A stretch of DNA of 35,314 nt from Neorhizobium tomejilense (GCA_002968845.1 PVBG01000038.1:1-35314), one strand, 5' to 3'; positions 1-8,660 are shown, numbered from the stretch's first letter. Notes: generated by a model from the letters alone, not told the origin. Numbers and translations: made by a program.

Positions 1-545
1 GGCGGGGATACGAGGGCATCGGCCTTTTCAACATTCCGCTCCTCATGGGGATTCCGTTTTGCCTCGGCAGCGCCGCCATCGGTGCCGCAAAAGGCGCGTT
101 GACAAGTTATCTCGACCATATGGGCACGCGGATCACGCGCGGCGCGGTCGCCGGGGGCAACAACAAGATCGCCGAGTTTCCGACCATCCAGTTGAGGGTG
201 GCAGAGGCATCGGCATCTATCGATGCAGCACGCGAAATCATGTTGCGTGATGTGGCGAGGGCGCAGCAGCTGGCGCAGGCACGCGAAAACGGCACGGTCG
301 AGATCACCGATGAAGACAGAATTCTGGCGCGGCGCACGCAGTCCTTCGCCGTCAGCCTTTCCCTGCAGGCGGTTGAAGCCTTGAACGCCTCCACGGGTGG
401 TCTCGGTCTTCAAATGTCCAATCCCGTCCAGCGGGCATGGCGGGATGCGAATGCCGTCGGACGCCACATTTCGATGAACTGGGACGCCGTTGGGACCATG
501 GTCGGCCAGCATCTCTTAGGCCTGCCGCCCAAGGGTCAGTACTGA
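1..545 (+). CDS. graA: Resorcinol hydroxylase, oxygenase component (C-terminal part)
   Basis: The reading frame is open from the left edge (first full codon at base 3) to the stop at 543-545, so only the last ~180 residues are present. The sequence resembles the C-terminal helical domain of acyl-CoA-dehydrogenase-fold, reduced-flavin-dependent monooxygenases and ends GLPPKGQY. Such oxygenases take FADH2 from a separate reductase and hydroxylate phenols. The next three genes convert gamma-resorcylate to resorcinol, cleave hydroxyquinol and reduce maleylacetate, so the expected role is resorcinol to hydroxyquinol (GraA of Rhizobium sp. MTP-10005). The ATG at 45 is internal, because homologous sequence continues upstream of it. 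The partner reductase and regulator would lie to the left of the window. The family is fairly certain; the substrate is inferred from context. Confidence 0.8.
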   Translation, partial: RGYEGIGLFNIPLLMGIPFCLGSAAIGAAKGALTSYLDHMGTRITRGAVAGGNNKIAEFPTIQLRVAEASASIDAAREIMLRDVARAQQLAQARENGTVEITDEDRILARRTQSFAVSLSLQAVEALNASTGGLGLQMSNPVQRAWRDANAVGRHISMNWDAVGTMVGQHLLGLPPKGQY

Positions 546-591
546 TCCGTACACGCCCATTCCAGATTTGAGACAGAAAAGAGAGAGTATC

Positions 592-1572
592 GTGCAAGGC
601 AAAATAGCGCTTGAAGAACACTTCGCCATTCCCGACACGCTGCAGGATTCGGCAGGTTTCGTGCCCGGAGACTACTGGACGGAACTATCGGCCCGCCTTC
701 TGGACATACAAGACAAGCGCCTGCGGCTGATGGACGCTCACGGCATCGACAAGATGATCCTTTCCCTGAACGCTCCGGCTGTGCAGGCTATCTCCGACAA
801 GGCCAAGGCTCTGGAAATCTCCCGCCGCGCCAACGACTTCCTGGCGGAGCAATGCCTCAAGAACCCCAACCGCTTTCTGGGTTTTGCGGCGCTGCCCCTG
901 CAGGATCCGGATGCGGCGATAGAGGAACTTCAACGCTGCGTGACGACGATGGGCTTTGTCGGCGCGCTGGTGAACGGGTTCTCGCAGGAAGGCGACGGCT
1001 TGACCCCGCTTTACTACGACCTGCCGCAATACCGTCCGTTCTGGGCGGAGATGGAGAAGCTCGACGTTCCTTTCTATCTCCACCCGCGCAACCCGCTGCC
1101 GCAGGATAGCCGGATCTATGCCGGCCACTCGTGGCTGATGGGCCCGACCTGGGCCTTCGCACAGGAAACCGCCGTGCATGCGCTGCGGCTCATGGGGTCC
1201 GGCCTCTTTGACGAGCATCCCGGCCTGCGCATCATTGTCGGTCACATGGGCGAGGGGCTGCCCTATATGATGTGGCGGATCGACAACCGAAATGCTTGGG
1301 TCAAGGTCGAAAAGAGCTATCCCGCCAAGCGCCGCATCGCAGATTATTTCAACGAGAACTTCTACATCACCACGTCGGGGAATTTCCGCACCCAGTCGCT
1401 GATCGATGCCATGCTGGAAATCGGCGCTGACAGGATTTTGTTCTCCACCGACTGGCCGTTCGAGAATATCGACCACGCCGCCGACTGGTTTGATAGCACC
1501 ACGATCTCGGAGGCAGATCGCCTGAAGATCGGCAGGACCAATGCACTTTCGCTGTTCAAGCTCGATCGTTGA
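592..1572 (+). CDS. graF: Gamma-resorcylate (2,6-dihydroxybenzoate) decarboxylase
   Basis: A 326-residue amidohydrolase-superfamily decarboxylase (ACMSD-like TIM barrel). It reversibly and without oxygen converts 2,6-dihydroxybenzoate to resorcinol. Visible metal-site elements are the N-terminal ALEEHF (Glu8, His10), the FYLHPRNPL histidine, the GHMGEGLP segment and the C-terminal FSTDWPF aspartate. The sequence closely matches my memory of the Rhizobium MTP-10005 enzyme (QGK-ALEEHFAIP start, length about 327). I chose the GTG at 592: it gives the conserved MQGK start and lies just after a GAGAGAG ribosome-binding stretch. The TTG at 568 would add eight non-conserved residues. It sits 46 bases after graA and 25 bases before graC, so co-transcription is likely. 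Confidence 0.93.
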   Translation: MQGKIALEEHFAIPDTLQDSAGFVPGDYWTELSARLLDIQDKRLRLMDAHGIDKMILSLNAPAVQAISDKAKALEISRRANDFLAEQCLKNPNRFLGFAALPLQDPDAAIEELQRCVTTMGFVGALVNGFSQEGDGLTPLYYDLPQYRPFWAEMEKLDVPFYLHPRNPLPQDSRIYAGHSWLMGPTWAFAQETAVHALRLMGSGLFDEHPGLRIIVGHMGEGLPYMMWRIDNRNAWVKVEKSYPAKRRIADYFNENFYITTSGNFRTQSLIDAMLEIGADRILFSTDWPFENIDHAADWFDSTTISEADRLKIGRTNALSLFKLDR

Positions 1573-1597
1573 ACATGGCGCAACGAAGACGGAGTTG

Positions 1598-2662
1598 ATG
1601 GGTGTGGTAGCGTCCTTCCAATACAATATCGGTCCGGCAAGGATCATTTTCGGGCCCGGCTCGCTTGGCCAACTCGCCGACGCAATCACGGGGCAGGGCT
1701 GCAAGCGCGCCCTGATCCTGTCCACCCCACATCAAAGTGCGGAAGCCGAAGGTATTGCCGCCGTCCTCGGCCCGCTTTCGGCCGGCCTGTTTACCGATGC
1801 CACGATGCATACGCCGGTCGATGTGACCGAGCGGGCGATGGCAACTTATCGTGCCGCCGGAGCCGATTGCGTCGTTTCCCTCGGGGGTGGATCGACGATC
1901 GGGCTCGGGAAAGCGATCGCCTATCGCAACGATGCGCCTCAGATCGTGGTAGCGACGACTTATGCCGGCTCGGAAGTGACGCCGATCCTCGGCCAGACGG
2001 AAAACGGTGAAAAGACGACCGTCCGGGCCGCCAGCATACTGCCCGAGGTCGTCATTTACGACCCCGAATTGACCGTCGGATTGCCGGTCGCCATGAGCGT
2101 GAGCAGCGGCCTCAATGCGATGGCCCATGCCGTAGAAGGTCTCTACGCACGGGATCGCAATCCGATCACCTCGATGATGGCAATGGAAGGTCTGCGCGCG
2201 CTGAAGCAGGCATTGCCACGGATTCTGAACGAACAGCAAGATCTCGGCGCGCGGGGGGACGCACTCTATGGTGCGTGGCTTTGCGGGACGGTGCTCGGCA
2301 CCGTTGGCATGGCCCTGCACCACAAACTCTGCCACACGCTGGGTGGCAGCTTCGACCTGCCGCATTCAGAAACCCATGCAATCGTGCTTCCGCATTCAGC
2401 CGCCTACAACGCGCATGCAGCGGCAGAGGAACTGAAGTCGGCGGCCGACCTCTTCGGTGGCTCGCTGGGAGCCGGTCTCTACGACTTTGCCGCGTCGATC
2501 AACGCGCCTACCGCGTTGAGAGATCTCGGTATGAAGGAAGCAGATCTCGACCGTGCAGCCGATCTGGCGACCCGCAACCCGTACTGGAACCCGCGTCCTA
2601 TAGAGCGCCAGGCGATCCGCGCCCTGCTGCAAAACGCCTGGGAGGGCGCGCGGCCGCAATAA
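1598..2662 (+). CDS. graC: Maleylacetate reductase
   Basis: A 354-residue member of the iron-containing alcohol dehydrogenase-like family; maleylacetate reductases are about 350 residues. It reduces maleylacetate to 3-oxoadipate with NAD(P)H, feeding the beta-ketoadipate pathway. The N-terminal half carries the nucleotide-binding GGGSTIGLGKAIA segment. The C-terminal helical half carries NAMAHAVEGLYA, HHKLCHTLGG and LPHSETHAIVLPHS, the His-rich motifs typical of this group. The start at 1598 follows GGAG with about 5 bases of spacing; an upstream in-frame start at 1541 would overlap graF and add non-homologous sequence. The next gene begins 19 bases after the stop. Confidence 0.92.
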   Translation: MGVVASFQYNIGPARIIFGPGSLGQLADAITGQGCKRALILSTPHQSAEAEGIAAVLGPLSAGLFTDATMHTPVDVTERAMATYRAAGADCVVSLGGGSTIGLGKAIAYRNDAPQIVVATTYAGSEVTPILGQTENGEKTTVRAASILPEVVIYDPELTVGLPVAMSVSSGLNAMAHAVEGLYARDRNPITSMMAMEGLRALKQALPRILNEQQDLGARGDALYGAWLCGTVLGTVGMALHHKLCHTLGGSFDLPHSETHAIVLPHSAAYNAHAAAEELKSAADLFGGSLGAGLYDFAASINAPTALRDLGMKEADLDRAADLATRNPYWNPRPIERQAIRALLQNAWEGARPQ

Positions 2663-2681
2663 CGCATTCGGAGGAGTTTCA

Positions 2682-3530
2682 ATGTCTCGATATTTCAGCG
2701 AGGAAAAATCCGCAGAAGCGGTCAACGCACGCATGGCCCAGAACATAGCGCCACGGCTGGCCGAGGTCATGGCATCGCTTGTCACGCATTTGCATGCCTT
2801 TGCAAAGGATGTCAGCCTTACCCAGCAGGAATGGGAGACGGCAATCAGCTTCCTCACCCGGACAGGCCATCTTTGCCACGACGAGCGACAGGAATTCATC
2901 CTGCTGAGCGACGCGTTGGGTTTTTCCATGCTGGTCGATGCCATCAACAATCGCCGGCCGGAAGGGGCAACCGAAAACACTGTATTCGGGCCGTTTCACG
3001 TCGAAGGAGCGCCAGTGCGCCAGATGGGGGAGACGATCTCCTTGGACGGCAGGGGCGAGAGTTGTCTTTTCACCGGCTGCGTGCTGGATCTTGACGGCCA
3101 CCCCGTCGAGGGTGCGCTGATCGATGTCTGGTCGGACAATTCCGATGGGTTCTACGACGTCCAGCAGTCGGACATTCAGCCGAAATGGAATAATCGCGGG
3201 ATCTTCGTGACAGGCGCCGACGGCGCCTATAGTTTCGTCGGCATCAAGCCGGTTTCCTACCCGATCCCCGATGACGGTCCGGTCGGCCAGATGCTGAGAT
3301 CGCTGGGCCGCCACCCATATCGCCCTGCCCATACTCACTATCTGATCACCGCGGAGGGATACCAGAAGCTCGTCACCCACACGTTTGTCGGCGACGATCC
3401 CTATCTGGAGTCGGATGCGGTCTTTGGGGTGAAAGACAGCCTGATCGCCCCCTTCGAGCGGATCGATGAAGCGACGATCTGGCGCTCCGATTTCAATTTT
3501 GTCCTAACCCCCTTGGATTACCGCCGATGA
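2682..3530 (+). CDS. graB: Hydroxyquinol 1,2-dioxygenase (intradiol)
   Basis: A 282-residue intradiol ring-cleavage dioxygenase that opens hydroxyquinol (1,2,4-trihydroxybenzene) to maleylacetate with Fe(III). The N-terminal helical dimerisation region (about residues 1-100) is followed by ENTVFGPFHVEGAP and the beta-sandwich catalytic core. The four iron ligands are visible: Tyr in DGFYDVQQ, Tyr in VSYPIPDDG, and two His in RPAHTHYLI. A very strong GGAGGAG lies about 6 bases before the ATG. It is the last gene of the cluster in this window; a hairpin follows at 3574-3598. The graE/graK genes reported downstream in MTP-10005 are absent here. Catechol and chlorocatechol dioxygenases are the closest alternatives; the adjoining maleylacetate reductase favours hydroxyquinol. 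Confidence 0.92.
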   Translation: MSRYFSEEKSAEAVNARMAQNIAPRLAEVMASLVTHLHAFAKDVSLTQQEWETAISFLTRTGHLCHDERQEFILLSDALGFSMLVDAINNRRPEGATENTVFGPFHVEGAPVRQMGETISLDGRGESCLFTGCVLDLDGHPVEGALIDVWSDNSDGFYDVQQSDIQPKWNNRGIFVTGADGAYSFVGIKPVSYPIPDDGPVGQMLRSLGRHPYRPAHTHYLITAEGYQKLVTHTFVGDDPYLESDAVFGVKDSLIAPFERIDEATIWRSDFNFVLTPLDYRR

Positions 3531-3573
3531 ACTCTCTAACTTCGTAAAGGCGGATAGCCTCCGTCTGCTGCGA

Positions 3574-3598
3574 GCCGGGGTGATGCACTCACCCCGGC
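3574..3598. terminator. Convergent hairpin terminator candidate
   Basis: A perfect 10-bp inverted repeat, GCCGGGGTGA / TCACCCCGGC, encloses a 5-base TGCAC loop. It lies in the short space between the convergent graB and phoX genes. There is no clear T-run on either side, so it is a GC-rich hairpin rather than a textbook intrinsic terminator. Its position makes a transcription-end role for both operons the simplest reading. Confidence 0.5.
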
Positions 3599-3665
3599 CG
3601 GTATTCACGGCCAGGCGGCAGCCTTGCTGCCGCCCTCGTTGCGCCTCGACGCCGCGTTGATAGTG

Positions 3666-5660
3666 TCAGACGGCAATCTTGCCGCCACCCACCTTGGTGA
3701 TCGCAACGACTGCAGGCCGCACTGGCATGTCGGGCTTGAAGTCCGGCCAGCGGGTGGAAAGGTCCTCGTAGTAGGACGGACGGCCATGGCCAGACCAGTC
3801 CTCGCCGCCATCGGCCGGATGCTGGACGGCGACGAAAGCGGTTTGGTCATCCGGGGTGAAGAGCGGACCGCACATCTCGGCACCGACGGGAACGCGGAAG
3901 AAGAGCTTGGACGTGGCGCGGGCTTCACCTTCCGTATCGACGGCCCAGAGACCGTCCGTTCGGCCGGTCGCCTTGTTGTTATTGCCATCGGTCGAGACCC
4001 AGAGCCGGCCAGCGGAATCAACCGCGCAGTTATCCGGCATGCCGAACCAGCCGTTCTTGGTGGTCTCGGTGGAGAAGGTCGCGCCGACCGCCGCAACGGA
4101 AGGATCGCCGCACTTCAGAAGCACTTCCCACTTGCCGGAGGTTGCGGTGAAATCGCCGTCGTTTTCGGCGATCTCGATAATATGGCCAAAGGCGTTTTCT
4201 GCGCGCGGGTTGGCGGCATTTACCTGGTCGGCCTTGCGGCGGGTGTTGTTGGTCAGCATCACGTAGACCTTGCCGTTGACGCCGTTCGGCTGGACGTCCT
4301 CCGGCCGGTCCATTTTCGTGGCACCGAGCACGTCGCCCGCGCGCCGACATTCGATCAACACGTCCGCCTGGCTGTTAAATCCGTTGGCGGCGGTCAGCGG
4401 TCCCTGGCCGTGGACCATCGGCAGCCACTGCATGGTGCCGTCCTCGTTGAACTTGGCGACGTAAAGCGTTCCGTTGTCGAGCAGGTTCATGTTGGCCGCG
4501 CGGTCGTTCGGCTTGAACGTGCCTTCGGTCACGAACTTGTAGACATAGTCGAACCGTTCGTCGTCGCCGAGATAGAAGACGACCTTGCCGTTCTTCGCGA
4601 CGATCGATTCGGCGCCCTCGTGCTTGGTCCGGCCGAGCGCGGTGCGCTTTTTCGGCGTGGAGGCCGGGTCCATGACATCAACCTCGACGATCCAGCCGAA
4701 GCGGTTCGGCTCGTTCGGTTCCTTGGCGAGATCGTAGCGGTCATAGAAATTGGCCCACTCGTAGCTGCCTTCCGGAACGCCGTAACGCTTGTAGTTGGCG
4801 GCCTCCTTATGGCCTTCCGGCAGCTTGCCCGAAAAATAACCATGGAAATTCTCTTCCGCCATGATGTATGTGCCCCACGGCGTGACGCCGCCGGCACAGT
4901 TGTTGATCGTGCCGATGGCGCGCGTGCCAGTCGCATCGACATTGGTCTTCAGGCGATCGTTGCCGGCGGCCGGGCCGGTAATTTCCATCGGTGTGTTGGC
5001 AGTGATACGGCGATTGTATTTGCCGTCGGTGACGACCTGCCACTTGCCGCCGGCCTTGCGGATTTCGACGATGGTGCCGCCATGGGCCGCCATTTCGACA
5101 TCCACCTGCTCCTTGCTGAGCGCGCCCTGCTTGATCTTGCCGTCCACGACCTTGACGAGGCCCGGGAACATCAGGTGCGGGTTGGTGTATTCGTGATTGA
5201 CGACGAGCAGGCCGTGCTCGCTCGAACCTTCGAGCGGAATGTAGCCGACATAGTCGTTGTTGTAGCCGAACTGCTTGCTCTGCGCATCGGCCGTCTGTTT
5301 GGTCGGATCGAATTTCGGCGCGCCGGGCAGGACGGCATCGCCCCAGCGCAGAAGGATGTCGGCGTCATAACCATCGGCCACGTGGTGGCTGGCATCAACG
5401 CCGGCTTCCACTTCGGTAAACTTGAAGGCGGAGCCGCTCTTATCCTGGGCACGGGCCTCGTCGGCGCTCATCAGGGCGACGGGGCTGACAGTTGCCGCGA
5501 TAGCCGAGACGGCGAGTGAACCCTGCAGAAAATTCCGGCGCGAGAAACGCTTGCCGATGATTTCACCCATGGTCGGGTTGATGCTCGTGTTGTGGCCATC
5601 GCCATCCGCGTCTTCAAGCTGAGTCGTTGGGAATATCTTCTGGGAAGTGTGCTCGTTCAT
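3666..5660 (-). CDS. phoX: PhoX-family alkaline phosphatase (DUF839), Tat-secreted
   Basis: A 664-residue protein with a long N-terminus and a twin-arginine signal at residues 40-45 (SRRNFL), followed by a hydrophobic stretch and an Ala-x-Ala region. PhoX enzymes are monomeric, calcium/iron-dependent phosphatases that act on phosphate esters after Tat export. Family segments seen include MAEENFHGYF, TKHEGAESIV, GDDERFDYVYKF, MPDNCAVDSAGRLWVSTDG and EMCGPLFTPDDQTAF. The ATG at 5660 is preceded by a GAGG ribosome-binding site. An 18-bp Pho box lies about 62 bases upstream (5723-5740), so PhoB control under phosphate limitation is expected. The long open frame on the opposite strand is a shadow of this GC-rich gene. 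Confidence 0.93.
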   Translation of the reverse strand: MNEHTSQKIFPTTQLEDADGDGHNTSINPTMGEIIGKRFSRRNFLQGSLAVSAIAATVSPVALMSADEARAQDKSGSAFKFTEVEAGVDASHHVADGYDADILLRWGDAVLPGAPKFDPTKQTADAQSKQFGYNNDYVGYIPLEGSSEHGLLVVNHEYTNPHLMFPGLVKVVDGKIKQGALSKEQVDVEMAAHGGTIVEIRKAGGKWQVVTDGKYNRRITANTPMEITGPAAGNDRLKTNVDATGTRAIGTINNCAGGVTPWGTYIMAEENFHGYFSGKLPEGHKEAANYKRYGVPEGSYEWANFYDRYDLAKEPNEPNRFGWIVEVDVMDPASTPKKRTALGRTKHEGAESIVAKNGKVVFYLGDDERFDYVYKFVTEGTFKPNDRAANMNLLDNGTLYVAKFNEDGTMQWLPMVHGQGPLTAANGFNSQADVLIECRRAGDVLGATKMDRPEDVQPNGVNGKVYVMLTNNTRRKADQVNAANPRAENAFGHIIEIAENDGDFTATSGKWEVLLKCGDPSVAAVGATFSTETTKNGWFGMPDNCAVDSAGRLWVSTDGNNNKATGRTDGLWAVDTEGEARATSKLFFRVPVGAEMCGPLFTPDDQTAFVAVQHPADGGEDWSGHGRPSYYEDLSTRWPDFKPDMPVRPAVVAITKVGGGKIAV

Positions 5661-5722
5661 TGGCTCGCCTCTAAGTTAGGATTTGCCCCAAGTCTGGAGC
5701 CGTTCTAACCTAAAGTTACACT

Positions 5723-5740
5723 ATTACAGGTATGCGACAG
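5723..5740 (-). promoter_or_regulatory. Pho box upstream of phoX
   Basis: On the minus strand the bases read CTGTCGCATACCTGTAAT: two CTGT-led 7-mers spaced 11 bases apart. This matches 14 of 18 positions of the classical PhoB site (CTGTCAT, four bases, CTGTCAT). It sits 62 bases before the phoX start codon, a usual place for a PhoB site replacing the -35 element. Nothing else was recognised in the roughly 200 bases between this box and the next gene at 5945. Confidence 0.75.
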
Positions 5741-5944
5741 GCATCGCCGCGCCGTCCATCTCTTGTCTGCGCGCGAAGCCTTCAAAGAAGCGAATGTCGG
5801 GGGAGGGCGGAGCCTGCCGCGGGTAAGCAAGTTCTCGATGCGGCAGCCTATGCCGAACAGCGCCTCAGCCACCGTCCTGTGTGCGTCAGTGGGCGAAAAA
5901 GATCGAAAACCGGCCGGTTCGGACCCATCTTGATCTCGGTGGGG

Positions 5945-6835
5945 TCATATCGACTTGGGCATTGCGCTCTGTGAATTTACGATGAACTCGCATATAAGGG
6001 CGGCGCATTCCTGATGATGCGTCTCAAGCAGAAGATGCGCCCCGTCGTAAATATGCATATCCAATCGGTTGAGCTCGCGGGCATAAGCCATTACCTCATC
6101 GAGCTCGAAATAGGGGTCGTGCCGCCCCCAGACTAGCAGCGCCGGCGGCTGGTGATCGCGATGATAGGCCGAAATCTCCGGAAAGCGGGCGACGTAGCGG
6201 CCATAGTCGCTGAAGATGCGAAACTGTATTTCGACGAGTCCGGGCCGGCTCATCCGTTCCCAGTCGAGATGCCAGCCTTCCGGCGCGAACTGCGGTTTGA
6301 GCCTATCCGGAATGTCGCCGACATATGTGTGCCGCACCCCTTCGAAATTCAGCCATTCGGGCAGGTTCGCGCGGTTCTCCGGGGTGGGTTCCGCCCAATA
6401 GGCTTTGCTGGCGCCCCAAACTGGACCGAGGCCTTCCTCATGGGCATTGCCGTTCTGAATGATGAGCCCAAGCACGCGGTCGGGGCGTGCCAGCGCCAGA
6501 TAGTAGGCGACCGGCGCCCCGAAATCGTGGATGTAAAGGAAGAACCGCTCCAACCCGATCTCTCGCGTTAGCGCATCGACCGTCCGCGCCATGGCGTCGA
6601 ACGTGTATTCATAGTCGTCGGGTGCCTCCGTGAAACCGAAGCCGGGCAGATCGGGCGCAACGACCCGCGCGACGCTCGCCAAAGGGCTGATGACGTCGCG
6701 GAAACTGTAAGATGAACTGGGTTGGCCATGGAGCAGCAGCAGACCGGGCGCATCGCGTCGCCCCGCCTCGCGATAGAACAGGTTGACCCCATCTACTGTG
6801 ACCGTCTGATGCCTGGCCTTTTGCACGTCAAGCAT
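5945..6835 (-). CDS. Alpha/beta hydrolase (epoxide hydrolase / haloalkane dehalogenase-like)
   Basis: A 296-residue alpha/beta-fold hydrolase. The oxyanion segment HGQPSSSYSFRDV, the nucleophile elbow YIHDFGAPVAY, the acid in WGRHDPYF and the base in DGAHLLLETH are all present. The nucleophile is Asp rather than Ser, which places it with epoxide hydrolases and haloalkane dehalogenases rather than esterases. A lid region (about residues 130-215) is rich in Trp and Pro. The start at 6835 is chosen because GAGGAGG lies 5 bases upstream; a longer frame from 6871 lacks support. It is divergent from the MFS exporter, with a palindrome between them. The natural substrate cannot be told from sequence. 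Confidence 0.85.
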   Translation of the reverse strand: MLDVQKARHQTVTVDGVNLFYREAGRRDAPGLLLLHGQPSSSYSFRDVISPLASVARVVAPDLPGFGFTEAPDDYEYTFDAMARTVDALTREIGLERFFLYIHDFGAPVAYYLALARPDRVLGLIIQNGNAHEEGLGPVWGASKAYWAEPTPENRANLPEWLNFEGVRHTYVGDIPDRLKPQFAPEGWHLDWERMSRPGLVEIQFRIFSDYGRYVARFPEISAYHRDHQPPALLVWGRHDPYFELDEVMAYARELNRLDMHIYDGAHLLLETHHQECAALICEFIVNSQSAMPKSI

Positions 6836-6878
6836 GTGACCTCCTCGTTTTTCTGACCCACATGTCAACATTCAAGGA

Positions 6879-6892
6879 GTGAATTGGTTCAC
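6879..6892. promoter_or_regulatory. Possible operator between divergent genes
   Basis: The inverted repeat GTGAA-TTGG-TTCAC lies 44 bases upstream of the hydrolase start and about 140 bases upstream of the exporter. Imperfectly matching AGG/CCT bases flank it. A dimeric regulator could bind here and control both genes, but no adjacent regulator gene supports this, so it is only a candidate. Confidence 0.3.
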
Positions 6893-7029
6893 CTGAAAAA
6901 TCCTGCCGGCCGCCCCGTCTTGACCGTGTCTGGCTGGATCGGGGCATCTCCGACCAGCGCTCCAAGGTGGAGCGTTGCCATTTATCATCTGGCGCGCCAC
7001 ATTGCTGCCGCCGCTATAGGAGGAGTTCC

Positions 7030-8583
7030 ATGCATACCGGAAGTGCCAAAGCCGGCCGGAACCTTGCCGGACGCAGGGAATGGATCGGGGTCTGTGTGCT
7101 CTCGATTGCCTGCCTCATCTATTCGATGGATCTGTCCATCCTGTTCCTGGCCATTCCCGCGATCGTCGCCGATCTCGACCCGTCGGCCTCCGAACTCCTT
7201 TGGATCAACGACATCTACGGCTTCATGGTTGCCGGCTTCCTGGTTACGATGGGCACGCTGGGAGATCGGATCGGTCGTCGCCGCGTGCTGCTGATCGGAG
7301 CCGCCGCCTTCGGTGTCGCCTCGGCGCTTGCGGCCTTTTCTACCACCGCGCAACAGCTCATCGTGTCGCGGGCGCTTCTCGGCATTGCCGGTGCGACGAT
7401 CGCACCCTCAACTTTGTCGCTGATCGTCAACCTGTTCAGCAACGAGGCGGAACGTAACCGCGCCATCGGAATTTGGGGCACGGCTTTCGCCCTCGGTGGC
7501 CTGATCGGGCCGCTCCTGGGCGGCTTTCTGCTGCAATATTTCCACTGGGGGGCGGTATTTCTCATCAACATCCCGGTCATGCTCATCCTGCTGATAGCAG
7601 CTCCCATCCTGCTGCCGGAATACAAGAGCGCGGACGGCGCCAGGCTTGACCTCCTGAGCGTATTGCTGTCGCTCGCCACCGTGCTGCCAATCATCTATGG
7701 CTTCAAGCACGTGGCGGCAGACGGTTTTGACATTCGTCATCTGCTTCCCATCGGCGGCGGGCTCATTGTCGGCTGGCTGTTCGTGCGCCGTCAGAAAACC
7801 CTGCCGGATCCCCTGATCGATCTGAAGCTCTTTGCTCTGCCCGCCTTCACGGCCTCGCTTCTGGTAAACCTTGCCGGGATGTTCTTCGTGTTCGGCGTCT
7901 TTCTTTACCAGAACCTGTTCCTCCAGTTCGTGCTTGGCCTCACACCGCTCGAAGCGGCTCTCTGGTCGGTTCCCTCATCGATCGTCTTCACAGTCATGTC
8001 CTTGCAAGCCTATCGGTTCACCAACCGTTTCGGCCCGGTCCGTACCGTATTGCTGGGCCTGCTGATAAACTCTGCGGGCATGTTTCTGATGTCGATCGCC
8101 GCCTATTGCGAAAGCCTGTTCGGAGTTCTCGGCGCAACCATGGTGATCGCCGTCGGTTTCGTGCCGGTCGTGCTGACGACAACCGGCCTGATCGTCGGAA
8201 GCGCGCCGCCGGAAAAGTCGGGCTCCGCCTCGGCGATTTCGGAGACAAGTGCCGAATTCGGTGGCGCGCTGGGCATCGCGTTGCTCGGCAGCCTCGGCAC
8301 CTTGATCTATCGCATGCTGATGGACGGGGTGAATGTTGCAGGCCTCGATGCCGCTGAGAGGGCAGCGGTGAAAACGACGATCGGCGGCGCCGTCGAAACC
8401 GCAAGGGCTCTTCAAGAGAGCGTCGTGCCGGCCTGGCTTGACGCGGCCCGCCAGTCTTTCTCGACAGGCTTTGCCAGCTGTTGCCTAGTTGGGATGGTGA
8501 CGCTGCTCGTGCTCGCAGTCATCGCCCGAAAGATCTACGCCCGCGCAAATATCGACGAGCAGGCCGTTGCGTCTGCCCATTGA
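7030..8583 (+). CDS. MFS multidrug exporter, DHA2 (QacA/SmvA-like, 14 TM)
   Basis: A 517-residue proton-coupled antiporter of the major facilitator superfamily. The first helix carries YSMDLSILFLAIPAIVADL (motif D1-like acidic residue in TM1). The loop GTLGDRIGRRRVLLIG is MFS motif A, and the ALGGLIGPLLGGFL region is motif C, typical of drug:H+ antiporters. Fourteen hydrophobic segments and the length over 500 fit DHA2 rather than 12-TM DHA1. The ATG at 7030 is preceded by AGGAGG with about 6 bases of spacing; the in-frame start at 6967 is not supported. It probably exports cationic drugs, dyes or quaternary ammonium compounds; the exact substrate is unknown. A 30-bp palindrome lies 47 bases past its stop. 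Confidence 0.88.
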   Translation: MHTGSAKAGRNLAGRREWIGVCVLSIACLIYSMDLSILFLAIPAIVADLDPSASELLWINDIYGFMVAGFLVTMGTLGDRIGRRRVLLIGAAAFGVASALAAFSTTAQQLIVSRALLGIAGATIAPSTLSLIVNLFSNEAERNRAIGIWGTAFALGGLIGPLLGGFLLQYFHWGAVFLINIPVMLILLIAAPILLPEYKSADGARLDLLSVLLSLATVLPIIYGFKHVAADGFDIRHLLPIGGGLIVGWLFVRRQKTLPDPLIDLKLFALPAFTASLLVNLAGMFFVFGVFLYQNLFLQFVLGLTPLEAALWSVPSSIVFTVMSLQAYRFTNRFGPVRTVLLGLLINSAGMFLMSIAAYCESLFGVLGATMVIAVGFVPVVLTTTGLIVGSAPPEKSGSASAISETSAEFGGALGIALLGSLGTLIYRMLMDGVNVAGLDAAERAAVKTTIGGAVETARALQESVVPAWLDAARQSFSTGFASCCLVGMVTLLVLAVIARKIYARANIDEQAVASAH

Positions 8584-8630
8584 GAAAAAAGGTGGTTACA
8601 TCGGCGAGCCATTAGGTTGCTGATCCTGTC

Positions 8631-8660
8631 AACGTAAGTTCTCAGCTGAGAACTTACGTT
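8631..8660. repeat. Perfect 30-bp palindrome
   Basis: The left arm AACGTAAGTTCTCAG is followed directly by its exact reverse complement, with no loop. Neither flank extends it. It lies between the MFS exporter stop (8583) and a truncated DsbA-family gene (8758). No T-run follows, so a terminator is less likely than a binding site for a dimeric regulator whose own gene may have been lost, or a scar of rearrangement. The other bases of 8584-8757 show nothing recognisable. Confidence 0.7.

Noticed and set aside
685..1725. 346-residue minus frame opposite graF
   Set aside because: Antisense shadow; graF on + is a near-certain family match.
3624..5519. 631-residue open frame on the + strand opposite phoX
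   Set aside because: It is the antisense shadow of a GC-rich gene; it shows no recognisable domain, while the minus strand has a full PhoX with Tat signal and Pho box.
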